A stretch of 64,000 nt of DNA from Phycisphaerales bacterium UBA3190. GTDB taxonomy: Bacteria > Planctomycetota > Phycisphaerae > Phycisphaerales > UBA1924. This document shows, one piece after another, positions 17,875 through 28,745 of this stretch; the first letter of the stretch is position 1; every line of letters starts with the position of its first letter. The notes under the pieces are model-generated. The model searched no databases and was not told where the DNA came from. It was given only the letters and a program-made list of their open reading frames with translations. Location: assembly GCA_002364005.1 (NCBI GenBank), contig DEXG01000017.1:186007-250006 (forward strand). Reading direction: 5' to 3'. Both the position numbers and the translations under genes were made by a program.

Positions 17875-19252
17875 ATGCGATTGCCCGTGATCTCCATCCT
17901 GGCCACACTCATGCTCACAGTGCCCTGCGCGGCAGGCGCTCCCGCATCCGAGATCCAGCGTCTTATCGATGAAGCCACTCCGGGCAGCGTGATCGAACCA
18001 TCGCCCGGCATCTATGAGGGCTCGTTACGGATCACTAAATCCATCACACTCGACGGGCAAGGCAAGGTGACCATCGATGCCGGAGGCGAGGGCAGTGTCA
18101 TCGAGATCGCCGCCGAACATGTCACACTGCGTGGCCTGATCATCACCGGCTCGGACAAGTCCGTCAGCGGCGAGTCGGCCGGGATCAAGGCCAATACCGG
18201 ACCGGTCACGATCGAGAACAACCGGATCACCGATGTCTACTTCGGCATTGATCTCAAGCAGTCGCCCGGCTCGATCATCCGCAACAACACCATCATCGGC
18301 AAAGAGCTCGAACTCGGCCGACGCGGCGACGGCATCCGTCTCTGGTGGAGCCACGCCTGCATCATCGAGCACAACACCATTCTCAACAGCCGCGACATGG
18401 TCTTCTGGTACTCCGAGGACCTCATGATCCAGAACAACGCGGTCCGAGAGAGCCGATACGGGCTGCACTTCATGTACAGCCACAATACCACCGTCCGCGA
18501 GAACCACCTCACGGGCAACTCGGTGGGCATCTACCTCATGTACTCCAACTCCATCCACCTGCTCGAAAACCAGATCGACAACAACCGGGGGACGAGCGGC
18601 TACGGGATCGGCCTCAAAGACTGCGACGACATCAAAGTCGTATCGAACCTGCTGGCCGCCAACCGCGTGGGGATCTACATCGACAACAGCCCGTCCTCCG
18701 CTGACTCCACCGGGCTGATTCACGCGAACAAGATCGCCTTCAACGAGGTCGGGCTGCTCGCGACACCCAACACGCACGACAACACCATCTACGACAACGG
18801 ATTCATCGAGAACGAGGAGCAGGTCAGCGTGCACGGCGGCGGGCAGCTCTTCCTCAATCAGTTCGCCGGCCCCGACCGGGGCAACTTCTGGTCCGACTAC
18901 AACGGCTTCGACCGCGATCATGACGGCCTGGGCGAGTTCGCCTACGAACCACGCAGTCTCTTTCGCACCATGCTCGCGCGGGAACCCAACCTGCGTCTGT
19001 TCGTGCACAGCCCCGCCCAGCAGGCCATCGAACTGACCGCACGGGCATTCCCCGAACTCGACCCCGACCCCATGCTGTCAGACCCCAAGCCGCTCGTCCT
19101 CCCCCCGCGCTTCGAGTTGGACACAATCGAAGCGGGGCCGGGCGGTTTCCGCATGGGGATCCTCTCAATCGGCCTGATCCTATCCAGTCTCTTTGTGATG
19201 ATCCGGCTCACGGTCGAACGCGAAATCTCAGCACATCCGGGAGCACCACGCC

Positions 19253-19260
<8 letters not shown>
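17875..19260 (+). CDS. nosD: Periplasmic nitrous-oxide-reductase maturation protein NosD
   Basis: 461 residues with a signal peptide (to about residue 22) and a right-handed beta-helix built of CASH-type repeats, visible as serial N-N-T motifs such as SIIRNNTIIG, CIIEHNTILN and TTVRENHLTG. A hydrophobic segment ends the protein (MGILSIGLILSSLFVMIRL), which suggests membrane tethering. NosD works with the NosFY transporter to supply the CuZ cluster of NosZ. It overlaps nosF by 8 nt. Confidence 0.93.
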
Positions 19261-20169
<909 letters not shown>

Positions 20170-20173
<4 letters not shown>

Positions 20174-21072
20174 GCACCATCAATCTCAACGGCACCGCAC
20201 ACCACCCGCGCAACCAAAGCACCGCGACCGTCGCGTACCTCTCGTTTGCACGCTCGATCATGCTCATCGCACGGCGCGAGTTCCGCGATGCCCTCTCGAG
20301 CAAGTGGTTCCTGCTCTACACCATCGCCTTCACGACGCTGGCGATAGGCGTGTCGTTTATGTCACTTGCCGGATCAGGTGAGCATGGGTTTGCGGGATTT
20401 GGGAAGACGGCCGCGGGTTTGCTGAACCTGATCATGCTCGTCGTGCCCCTCATGGCCCTGACGGCGGGCGCGGGGACCATCGCGGGCGAGCGTGAGCGCG
20501 GGACGCTCCTGTACCTCTTGGCCCAGCCACTCTCACGCACAGAACTCCTGCTTGGCAAGTATGTCGGGCTGGCGATCGCCCTGATCTGCTCGCTGTGTAT
20601 TGGATTCGGGCTCAGCGCTGGGCTCCTTGCTTGGCGGGCCGGCGGGGTCGGTGCCGGTTCATTCCTGATGCTCGTGGTCTTCACGAGCGTGCTGGCCCTC
20701 TCCATGCTCGCCCTTGGAGTCCTGATCTCGGTGCAATCACGCCGCGCCGGCGTCGCGACGGGGATCGCACTCTTCGTCTGGCTCGGGCTGGTGTTCCTCA
20801 GCGACCTCGGGCTCATGGCCGGGACCCTCCTCTTCAAGCTCCGGGTCCAGGAGGTCTTTGCCCTCGCGATCATCAACCCGCTCCAGGCATTCAAAATGAA
20901 TGTGATCATCAACCTCAACGCCTCGCTGGATGTGCTCGGCCCGGTTGGGATGTATGCTTCACAGGAATACGGCGCAACCCTCCCGTGGCTCTTGACCGGC
21001 GTCATCGTCCTCTGGTGCGTGCTCCCGCTGTCCATCGCAACCCTGATCTTCCGCAAACGAGGAGGCATCTGA
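20170..21072 (+). CDS. nosY: ABC transporter permease NosY
   Basis: 300 residues with six predicted membrane helices and the ABC-2 motif GTIAGERERGTLLYLLAQPL after the second helix. It forms the membrane part of NosDFY, which completes the copper-sulfide centre of NosZ. The start overlaps the nosF stop (ATGA) and the stop overlaps the nosL start by one base. Confidence 0.93.
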
Positions 21073-21527
21073 TGAACAAGCTCACACTGTTGCTGCTCAC
21101 CACCTTCCTCACCTTCCTGTGCGGGTGCGGCGAAACCGACCCGGACACGCCGCCTCAGATCCTACTCGGCGACTCAACCTGCATCGAATGCGGCATGATC
21201 GTCAGCGACGAACGATTCGGCACCGCGACGATTGTCGAAGGCGAGCGTGGCTCCCAGGCGCTGATCTTCGACGACTTCAACTGCCAGAAGAACTTCGAAC
21301 GCAAACACCCTGAACTGCAGGTCATCACCCGCTGGTCCCGCGATTACGAAACGCTTGCGTGGTTCCATACCGACGAGGGATGGTTCGCCCAATCCCCCCA
21401 GATCCGGTCCCCAATGGCTTCCCACATCGCAGGCTTTGCTTCAAGCGACAGCGCCGAAGCATTCGCCAACTCCTTGCAGGGGCAGGTGATCCAGTTCAGT
21501 TCGTTCGACACCGCGACCGAGCCGTGA
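21072..21527 (+). CDS. nosL: Copper chaperone lipoprotein NosL
   Basis: A 151-residue lipoprotein: the signal sequence ends in FLCGC with the acylated Cys at 19. The Cu(I) site is CIECGM (Cys37, Cys40, Met42), as in characterised NosL. The C-terminal half has FDDFNCQ and MASHIAGFAS, typical of the family. It delivers copper for NosZ maturation. The ATG shares its first base with the nosY stop, and GGAGG lies upstream. This is the last gene of the nos operon. Confidence 0.93.
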   Translation: MNKLTLLLLTTFLTFLCGCGETDPDTPPQILLGDSTCIECGMIVSDERFGTATIVEGERGSQALIFDDFNCQKNFERKHPELQVITRWSRDYETLAWFHTDEGWFAQSPQIRSPMASHIAGFASSDSAEAFANSLQGQVIQFSSFDTATEP

Positions 21528-21581
21528 TCGATTCGAATGATGTATTTTGATCTTCACGATCAGGTGCACATCGCGACTCGG

Positions 21582-21587
21582 TACCAT
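21582..21587 (+). promoter_or_regulatory. -10-like TACCAT, leaderless arrangement
   Basis: TACCAT ends 5 nt before the ATG at 21593; no Shine-Dalgarno is present. Confidence 0.45.
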
Positions 21588-21592
21588 CAGAC

Positions 21593-22219
21593 ATGAATCC
21601 AACCCCAACGCACCAAGCTCGCACGCGTACCTCCCCCCGCATCATCTTTCTGCTGGCGCTTGCCTGCGGGCTTGTCGCTTGCGACCATACCGGTGTGCAG
21701 GAGGAGCAGATCGCCAAGGGCATCGAGGACATCCCACCGGCCACGCACGCGAACGAATCCACGCCGCCCCCCCCAAACGAGGTGGTACCCCCCGAATCGA
21801 ACGATTCACGATTCCCCTGGGCTGTTCCCGAGGGCTGGGTCCACGACGAAACACCACGCCAAATGCGGATCGCGACCTATCAGGCAACCATCGGTGAACG
21901 CGTGCAGGAAATCGCGGTCACCCGATTCCCTGGCCGAGTCGGTGGCGAACTGGCAAACATCAACCGCTGGCGCGGGCAACTTGGGCTTGAGCCGATCGGC
22001 GAGTCGGCACTGGACAGCAGCATCGAACGGTTCGCCGTCGATGGTTACGACGGGTATCAGATCCGCATCGAGTCCCCTCAGGGTGCCATGCTCGCCGCGG
22101 CGGTATTCGACGAATCGATCAACCAGACCTGGTTCGTCCGTGCCACCCTACCCGATGCCGCCACGGCCGACCAACTCGAAGACGCCGTGTTCGGGATGGC
22201 CCGATCCATCGCACGCTAA
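21593..22219 (+). CDS. Lipoprotein of unknown function upstream of the cytochrome c synthase
   Basis: 208 residues. A signal sequence ends in LACGLVAC (lipobox Cys about 28), followed by a Pro-rich linker (STPPPPNEVVPP) and a compact domain of about 130 residues starting WAVPEGWVHD. I do not recognise the domain; the pattern of an aromatic start, MRIATYQ and paired beta-strands recalls small planctomycetal secreted proteins. It lies 12 nt before the ccs gene on the same strand, so a link to cytochrome assembly is possible but unproven. Confidence 0.65.
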   Translation: MNPTPTHQARTRTSPRIIFLLALACGLVACDHTGVQEEQIAKGIEDIPPATHANESTPPPPNEVVPPESNDSRFPWAVPEGWVHDETPRQMRIATYQATIGERVQEIAVTRFPGRVGGELANINRWRGQLGLEPIGESALDSSIERFAVDGYDGYQIRIESPQGAMLAAAVFDESINQTWFVRATLPDAATADQLEDAVFGMARSIAR

Positions 22220-22231
22220 AGTGGAACCCCC

Positions 22232-25132
22232 ATGCTCAAACGCCTGATCTCGCCGCTCGCATCGCTCAAGCTCACCGTGCTCCTGCTGGCTTTGGCGATG
22301 GTGCTTATATTCGTCGGCACCCTTGCCCAGACCCGGCTCGGTGTCTGGCAAGCGGTCGACACCTATTTCAGAGCGTGGGTCGCGTTCATCGACCTCGGGC
22401 ATATCTCCGGCTCCGAACCACGCGGCATCGGCATCCCCTTCCCGGGCGGGCTGAGCATCGCCGGCCTGATGATCGTCAATCTCCTCGCGGCACACATCAC
22501 CCGCTTCAAGGCCACACGCAAACGCGCCGGGATCATCACGCTGCACGCTGGGCTCATCCTGCTGCTTTTGGGTGAGTTCGTGACGGGGTTCTTTGCCGAC
22601 GAGGGGCTCATGTCGATCGACGAGGGCCAGCGCAGCTCATTCCTCGAAGACATCCGAGAAGTTGAGATCGCGGTCATCGACCCGAACCACCCGGATCATG
22701 ACCGCGTTCTCTCGGTCCCGATGCACATGGTCATCGACGCGTCACGATCGGGCGAACCGATCCGCGATGAGCACCTGCCGTTTGCCATCCGCATCGATCA
22801 ATGGATGCCCAACGCGCAGCTTTTCAAACTCCAGCAGCCCCACATCGCAACAAACGGCGTCGGGCTCGAAGCCAGAGCCGAGGGCGTACCCCAGGTTTCG
22901 GGGGTTGACGGCGGCAAGACCGACACGCCAGCGTGCTATGTCACGCTCCTGCATGACAACGAACCAGTTGGGACCTGGCTGCTCTCCTCGGTGCTGACCG
23001 ATCTGCAACGCGTTGAACTCGGCGATGAGACATACGGCATCTCGCTGCGCTTCACCCGCACCTACCTGCCTTACGAACTCCACCTGATCGACTTCAGCCA
23101 CGACACCTTCACAGGCACCTCCATCGCGAAGAACTTCTCCAGCGATGTGCGCATCGTCGACCCAGCGAGGGGAACGGACCGCCAAGTCCGCATCTGGATG
23201 AACAACCCCCTGCGATACGCAGGGCGGACCTTCTACCAGGCCTCGTACAAGCCCGATGGCAGCGGCACGGTGCTCCAGGTCGTGCGCAACCCGGGATGGC
23301 TCATGCCCTACCTCGCCTGCATGCTGGTGAGTCTGGGCATGATCTGGCACTTCCTGCAATCAATCACGGCGTTCCTCCGCCGCCGATTGCGAGAAGGCCC
23401 GATCGCGTTCGATGGAAAGTCCGCCCGCCAGCCGAGTATCAGCCGAGCAATCCTGGCTGTTGTTGGCACCGTGGGCTTGCTGATCGCGCTCAGCGGGCTG
23501 CTCAGGCCACTGCCCAAGAGTGACCTCGATACCCGGGGTTTTGCGCAGCTTCCCGTGTCTTCCGGCGGGCGGATCAAACCGATGGACACCGCCGCGCGTT
23601 CGATGCTGATGGTCGCCGGGGGCAAGCAGACCGTTGAATCGGATGACGGCACCATCAGCGCCGTGCGATTTATGATCGACCTGATCGCCAAACCGGAAAA
23701 CATCACGGGCGTTCCGCTTGTGCGTGTCGACCATCCCGATGTGCTCGCGCTGATCGGGAAAGCCCCAACCGACAGCGGGCGCATCCCGCTCGGGGATATC
23801 GAGCCGCACTGGCAACAGATCGCCCAGCAGGCGAGCCGATCCCTGTCGATCGAACCCAAGGCACGCGACGGGTTCCAACGAGCCGTGATTCAACTCCACG
23901 ACCGAGTAAACCGGGTCCTTGAGTACGCACAAATGCGTCAACCTTTCACAATCCCCCCACTCTCCCCCGACGGTCATTGGCAACCCTTCCATGACGCGTT
24001 CCTGGACGATCAAGGATCGGACACACCCCACCCCAGCGTGGCGTACCTGACCACAATCATGAACGCCGCCAATCAGGATGACCCACAAGGATTCGAAGAG
24101 GCCGTCGATTCCTACACCCAGCTCCTTGAAGAGTCGATGCCGCAGGTCATGCGCAAGATGCGGCTCGAAGTCTGGTTCAACCGGGCCTCTCTGTTCACAG
24201 GCACCACCGCCGTCTACATCGCCGCATTCCTCTGCGTCTGCGGGTCGTTCATGGCCCGGGGGAGCTTGAGCAACCCGAGACTCTCAGAGCAGCTCCGGTC
24301 GAGTGCCTGGGTGCTGTTGGTGGTGGCCGTCGTCATCCACACGCTGGCCATCGGGATGCGGATCTACCTGCAGGATCGACCGCCGGTCACAAACCTCTAC
24401 TCGTCGGCCATCTTTGTCGGCTGGGCAGCGGCGCTCGCGGGCATCTTCATCGAACGCCTGTTCCGTTTGGGCATCGCGGTGCTCGGGGCGGCCACTATCG
24501 GCGGGGCGACACTGATCATTGCCCACAACCTCGGCAACGACGGCGACACCATGCAGATGATGCAGGCCGTACTCGACAGCAACTTCTGGCTCGCCACGCA
24601 TGTCATCGCGATCACCCTTGGATACTCCGCGACCTTCCTCGCGGGCACCATCGCGGCGGTCTACCTCTTGGCCCGAGTCCTCACCACCGCGGTCACGCCC
24701 GAACGCGAGCGCGCGATGATCCGCATGGTCTACGGGGTCGCGTGCTTCGCGCTACTCCTGAGCTTCGTGGGAACCGTGCTCGGCGGGATCTGGGCCGACC
24801 AGTCCTGGGGCCGGTTCTGGGGATGGGACCCCAAGGAGAACGGCGCCGCACTTGTGGTGCTGATGAACGCGAACATCCTGCACGCCCGTTGGGGGGGGAT
24901 GATCCGGGCGAAAGGGATTGCCGTCCTCGCCGTCGCAGGAAACATTGTGACCGTCTGGAGTTGGTTCGGCACCAACATGCTCGGCGTGGGGCTGCACGCG
25001 TACGGCTTCATGGATTCCGCATCAATGTGGCTCGCAATCTTTATTGCGACTCAGTCGCTGTTGATGGCTTCTGCGTTGATCCACAAGCGGCACACACCCA
25101 CGCGCAGTGACCGTGTCGATTTGCAAGTTTGA
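22232..25132 (+). CDS. ccsBA: Fused ResB-CcsA cytochrome c synthase (system II)
   Basis: 966 residues combining ResB/CcsB (about 1-420: N-terminal helices, then a large periplasmic part) and CcsA/ResC (about 630-966). The CcsA part has the tryptophan-rich WWD haem-handling motif WGRFWGWDPKENGA near residue 860 and conserved His in the flanking helices. The fused protein exports haem and attaches it to CxxCH motifs outside the cytoplasm. It sits between the nos cytochrome and nrfHA, whose products together contain 11 CxxCH sites. There is no good Shine-Dalgarno; TAAAGT ends 9 nt before the ATG. Confidence 0.92.
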   Translation: MLKRLISPLASLKLTVLLLALAMVLIFVGTLAQTRLGVWQAVDTYFRAWVAFIDLGHISGSEPRGIGIPFPGGLSIAGLMIVNLLAAHITRFKATRKRAGIITLHAGLILLLLGEFVTGFFADEGLMSIDEGQRSSFLEDIREVEIAVIDPNHPDHDRVLSVPMHMVIDASRSGEPIRDEHLPFAIRIDQWMPNAQLFKLQQPHIATNGVGLEARAEGVPQVSGVDGGKTDTPACYVTLLHDNEPVGTWLLSSVLTDLQRVELGDETYGISLRFTRTYLPYELHLIDFSHDTFTGTSIAKNFSSDVRIVDPARGTDRQVRIWMNNPLRYAGRTFYQASYKPDGSGTVLQVVRNPGWLMPYLACMLVSLGMIWHFLQSITAFLRRRLREGPIAFDGKSARQPSISRAILAVVGTVGLLIALSGLLRPLPKSDLDTRGFAQLPVSSGGRIKPMDTAARSMLMVAGGKQTVESDDGTISAVRFMIDLIAKPENITGVPLVRVDHPDVLALIGKAPTDSGRIPLGDIEPHWQQIAQQASRSLSIEPKARDGFQRAVIQLHDRVNRVLEYAQMRQPFTIPPLSPDGHWQPFHDAFLDDQGSDTPHPSVAYLTTIMNAANQDDPQGFEEAVDSYTQLLEESMPQVMRKMRLEVWFNRASLFTGTTAVYIAAFLCVCGSFMARGSLSNPRLSEQLRSSAWVLLVVAVVIHTLAIGMRIYLQDRPPVTNLYSSAIFVGWAAALAGIFIERLFRLGIAVLGAATIGGATLIIAHNLGNDGDTMQMMQAVLDSNFWLATHVIAITLGYSATFLAGTIAAVYLLARVLTTAVTPERERAMIRMVYGVACFALLLSFVGTVLGGIWADQSWGRFWGWDPKENGAALVVLMNANILHARWGGMIRAKGIAVLAVAGNIVTVWSWFGTNMLGVGLHAYGFMDSASMWLAIFIATQSLLMASALIHKRHTPTRSDRVDLQV

Positions 25133-25159
25133 GTCTCCGCTGTTACGGTGTTGGCACAG

Positions 25160-25693
25160 ATGTGGAACACAGAACAAGTTCAAACCGAAAGCAACGGAGT
25201 CGTCCATGGGCGGGGCCGAGCCATCTCCCTGCTCGCACTCTTATGCGCCGTTGCCTTTGGCATCCTCGGCGGCCTGGGCGCTTTCACCTTCGGCTACGGC
25301 GAAGGCACGGCCTATCTGAAGAACGACCCCGCCTCGTGCGCGAACTGCCATGTGATGCAAACCCATTACGACACATGGACCAAGTCCAGCCATCACGGCG
25401 TGGCAACATGCAACGACTGCCACCTCCCCCACGACTTCGGCGGCAAGTGGCTGACGAAAGCGGACAACGGCTTCTTCCACTCGCTCGCCTTCACAACGGG
25501 TGATTTTCACGAACCGATCCAGATCAAAGACCGCAACCGACGCGTGACCCAGCACGCATGCCTGTACTGTCACGACGACTTCGTTGATCACATGCTCCCC
25601 GCAGAACCCAACGGCGAGATGCAGTACTGCGTCCATTGCCATGGCGATGTCGGGCATGCCGGGCGAGAATCCGGCTTTGGCGAAAGAGACTGA
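25160..25693 (+). CDS. nrfH: Cytochrome c nitrite reductase small subunit NrfH
   Basis: A tetrahaem, membrane-anchored quinol dehydrogenase of the NapC/NirT family, about 177 residues. One N-terminal helix (SLLALLCAVAFGILGGLGAF) is followed by CANCHVM, CNDCH, CLYCH and CVHCH. The CxxCHxM form of the first site is the NrfH signature. It takes electrons from menaquinol and passes them to NrfA. The start is uncertain: ATG 25160 is used, with in-frame GTG 25148 and TTG 25151 as alternatives; TACGGT at 25144-25149 could be the -10. nrfA follows after 2 nt. Confidence 0.92.
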   Translation: MWNTEQVQTESNGVVHGRGRAISLLALLCAVAFGILGGLGAFTFGYGEGTAYLKNDPASCANCHVMQTHYDTWTKSSHHGVATCNDCHLPHDFGGKWLTKADNGFFHSLAFTTGDFHEPIQIKDRNRRVTQHACLYCHDDFVDHMLPAEPNGEMQYCVHCHGDVGHAGRESGFGERD

Positions 25694-25695
25694 AC

Positions 25696-27423
25696 ATGCC
25701 TTCCATCCCCCAAGAGGACCCACGCATGATTGCTGAGAAACAGAACACGACACGAAAGAAACGGCTTCCCAAGTCTCGCTCCGGGCGGGCGCTGCTGCTT
25801 GTGCTCGTGTTCATCGTTGCGGTCATCGCCACGCTGACGGTCACATGGGTACTCATCACCATGTTCGGCCACAAGCAGGAAGCACGCACGCCCTTCGTCC
25901 GCGTGACGGAAGTCAGCGAAATCAGCACCGACCCCGAGCCCTGGGGACAGAACTGGCCACACCAGTACGACGGGTGGAAAGCCACCGCGGGCGACAAGTT
26001 CTACGGCGGCTCCAGCGCCCTACCCCAGAGCAAGCTCGAAACCTACCCCTGGCTCAAGCGGCTCTACGCCGGCTACGCCTTCAGCATCGACTACCGCGAG
26101 GCACGCGGGCACGCCTACATGCTCTATGACCAGGGCGTCACCGAGCGGGTGACCAAGAAGTCCCAGGCCGGCGCGTGCATCCACTGCCACGCGTCCAACT
26201 CAGTGATGTACCGACGCATCGGGATGGAAGCAATGGGCCAGGAGGTCACCGATGAAACCCTCGCCGCCGACTTCAACATGCCCGCGGTCATCCGTGGCTT
26301 CCAGGAGGTCAGCCAGCTGCCGTACGACGAGGTGCTCGCGCTGGTCATGCAATCCCCCGACGGCACGCCCGGCGAGAACGACCCAACCGTCCCCCCAGCA
26401 CCCGTCGGCGGGTTTACCGGTGAGTTCAGCGGCCAGGAGGTCCCCGACGACCATCCCATGCTCGCCGGTGGCGAGGCACACCCCGTGTCGTGCATCGACT
26501 GCCACAACCCCGAAACGATGTCCATCCGCGTGACACGCCCCGGCTTCGTGCTGGGCATCGCGGCGCTCGCCGAGAGCGACGAACCCACGCCACACCTCCC
26601 GAGTATCGAAACATGGCGCCGCGGCGATCGCGCCGAGCCATACGACCCCAATAAAGACGGCACACGCCAGGAGATGCGTTCGTTCGTCTGCGGGCAGTGC
26701 CATGTCGAGTACTACTGTGCCAACAAGGACACGCTCGAGTTCCCATGGGCCAACGGGCTCAAGGTCGAGCAGCTCGAGGCCCACTGGGACGAAAAGAAGT
26801 TCCCCGACGGTTCGGATTTCTACGACTACACCCACGGCGAGACGGGGGCCAAGGTCCTCAAGGCCCAGCACCCCGAGTTTGAACTCTGGAGCCAGGGCAT
26901 CCACGCCCGAAGCGGTGTCAGCTGTGCCGACTGCCACATGCCCTACCAGCGCGAGGGCGCGATGAAGGTCTCGAGCCACAATGTCCAGAGCCCGCTGACC
27001 AACATCAACAACGCCTGCCAGCAGTGCCACAATGACGACGAGGTCACGCTGCGAGAGAAAGTTGAGACGATCCAGGGACGCACCCTGGCGCACATGGACC
27101 GAGCCGCGGCCGCGATGACCGACATGCTCGACGCGATCCTCGAGGCCAAGGCCGCCGGGGCGTCCGAGCAGGACCTCAAGCCGATCTATGAGCTCCAACG
27201 CAAAGCGATGTGGCGTCTGGACTACATCTCCAGCGAGAACTCCCGTGGCTTCCACGCCGACCAGGAGGCGATGCGCATCCTCGGCGAGTCGATCGACTAC
27301 AGCCGACAGGCCCAGGCCCTCGCGGTCCGCTTGCGAGCACCAGAAGCGCCAAGCACCGAGGGCATCCAGATCGAGCCCGTCCAAGGCGTGACGCCCACAG
27401 AGAAAGCACCCGCAGACGGCTAA
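25696..27423 (+). CDS. nrfA: Ammonia-forming cytochrome c nitrite reductase NrfA, CxxCH active-site type
   Basis: 575 residues; reduces nitrite to ammonium in the periplasm with six electrons. It has five haem motifs: CIHCH (161-165), CIDCH (266-270), CGQCH (332-336), CADCH (410-414) and CQQCH (441-445). CGQCHVEYYC gives the conserved Tyr near the active site. The first, catalytic haem has CxxCH, not the CxxCK of E. coli and Wolinella. An uncleaved-looking N-terminal helix (ALLLVLVFIVAVIATLTV) suggests membrane anchoring. ATG 25726, preceded by AAGAGGA, is an alternative start. nrfH lies 2 nt upstream. Confidence 0.94.
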   Translation: MPSIPQEDPRMIAEKQNTTRKKRLPKSRSGRALLLVLVFIVAVIATLTVTWVLITMFGHKQEARTPFVRVTEVSEISTDPEPWGQNWPHQYDGWKATAGDKFYGGSSALPQSKLETYPWLKRLYAGYAFSIDYREARGHAYMLYDQGVTERVTKKSQAGACIHCHASNSVMYRRIGMEAMGQEVTDETLAADFNMPAVIRGFQEVSQLPYDEVLALVMQSPDGTPGENDPTVPPAPVGGFTGEFSGQEVPDDHPMLAGGEAHPVSCIDCHNPETMSIRVTRPGFVLGIAALAESDEPTPHLPSIETWRRGDRAEPYDPNKDGTRQEMRSFVCGQCHVEYYCANKDTLEFPWANGLKVEQLEAHWDEKKFPDGSDFYDYTHGETGAKVLKAQHPEFELWSQGIHARSGVSCADCHMPYQREGAMKVSSHNVQSPLTNINNACQQCHNDDEVTLREKVETIQGRTLAHMDRAAAAMTDMLDAILEAKAAGASEQDLKPIYELQRKAMWRLDYISSENSRGFHADQEAMRILGESIDYSRQAQALAVRLRAPEAPSTEGIQIEPVQGVTPTEKAPADG

Positions 27424-27437
27424 CCGTTCGTACCCAT

Positions 27438-28658
27438 TCAGATCGCGCCGACTCGACGCAGCGCTCGCTCAAACTGCGCCCAGCGGTCTTCCAGCGTCCC
27501 GGTATAGCCCAGACTCACCCGCACCAGCCCGGGCTTGATGCCCGCCTCGGCGAGTTCCTCGTCGGTCAGCTCCGATGAGGTCGAGCTGGCCGAGCAGGAC
27601 ATGAGCGTGTCAAAATAGCCCAGACTCACCGCCAAGAAGCCAAAGCCCTCGGTCTGCTGCAGGTCGTTCATGAACGCGAAGGCGCGGTCCTTGTCCCCCA
27701 GATCGATCGCGAACAATCCGCCATGCCCGAACCCCGCGTTGAGCATCTTGCCCAGCATCGCGTGCTGCGGGTGCGACTCCAGACCGGGGTACGAAACATC
27801 CAGCCCCAGCGACTCGAGCTTCTCGGCGAAGAACTGGGCACGGCGCGAGTGCTCACGCATCCGCAGCCCCAGGTGCGGCAGCCGCAACGAAAGATCGAAC
27901 GCCACCCGCGGGTCCATCGTCGGGCCCAGCAGCATGATCGAACCCATGTGCAGGTCCATCAGCTGTGAGATGAACTCCTTGCTCGCGCAGACGGCACCAG
28001 CGATGATGTCCGAGCACCCGCCGATGAACTTCGTCAGCGAATGCACCACGATGTCCGCGCCCTGCTGGGCCGGCGAGAGCAGCATGGGGCTGAAGGTGTT
28101 GTCGACCACCAGCTGGGCGCCCGCGTCGTGAGCCATGTCCGCGAGCTTGGGCAGATCCGCCACGACCATTGTCGGGTTGGAGATCGACTCGGTATACACG
28201 ACCTTGGTCTTCTCGCTGATCGCGCCCTTGACCTCATCAAGATTACTGATGTCCACGAAACGGACATTGATCCCGGTCTTGGCGGGCAGGTATTCCTTGA
28301 GCAGCGCGAAGGTCCCGCCGTAGATCGCGTTGGAGGCGACGATCTCATCACCCGGGCCGCAGAGCTGCATGAGCGTGCACGCGATGGCGCTGATGCCCGA
28401 ACTCGTGGCGTATCCCGCCTCGGTGCCCTCGATCGCCGCCAGATAGCGACCGAGCACATAGACCGTCGGGTTGAAGTGACGCCCATACAGATAGCACCCG
28501 CCCGTGTCGGGCCCCATGCGCCCGCCGAAGATCTCCGGCATGATCCCCGCGTCCATCACGGTATAGGTCGTCGATGCCTCGATCGACATGTTGACGCCGC
28601 CGTGCTCGCCGAACTCGTGCTGCACGCGTGAGAGTGATTGAACCGGATCGAATGCCAT
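27438..28658 (-). CDS. Cys/Met-metabolism PLP-dependent enzyme
   Basis: A 406-residue fold-type I PLP enzyme of the cystathionine gamma-synthase/gamma-lyase/methionine gamma-lyase family. The Schiff-base lysine lies in VHSLTKFIGGCSD, and YGRHFNPTVYVLG gives the conserved substrate/PLP-phosphate region. The sequence alone does not separate lyase from sulfhydrylase or transaminase activity; the motif GCSD in place of the usual GHSD is notable. AGGAG precedes the ATG by 7 nt and TACGAT farther upstream may be its -10. It converges on nrfA with 14 nt between. Confidence 0.85.
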   Translation of the reverse strand: MAFDPVQSLSRVQHEFGEHGGVNMSIEASTTYTVMDAGIMPEIFGGRMGPDTGGCYLYGRHFNPTVYVLGRYLAAIEGTEAGYATSSGISAIACTLMQLCGPGDEIVASNAIYGGTFALLKEYLPAKTGINVRFVDISNLDEVKGAISEKTKVVYTESISNPTMVVADLPKLADMAHDAGAQLVVDNTFSPMLLSPAQQGADIVVHSLTKFIGGCSDIIAGAVCASKEFISQLMDLHMGSIMLLGPTMDPRVAFDLSLRLPHLGLRMREHSRRAQFFAEKLESLGLDVSYPGLESHPQHAMLGKMLNAGFGHGGLFAIDLGDKDRAFAFMNDLQQTEGFGFLAVSLGYFDTLMSCSASSTSSELTDEELAEAGIKPGLVRVSLGYTGTLEDRWAQFERALRRVGAI

Positions 28659-28745
28659 GCGATATCTCCTGTGTGCGACGCATCGTCGTCACAGGTATCG
28701 TATCGGCCTGGAGTCCAAATGGATCGAGCTGGATCGAGGATGTGC

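Noticed and set aside
18025..19008. 327-codon open frame on the - strand
   Set aside because: Antisense to nosD; composition is that of a mirror frame (Val/Asp-rich).
26200..27384. 394-codon open frame on the - strand
   Set aside because: Antisense to nrfA, whose five haem motifs fix the real frame; no start site or domain.
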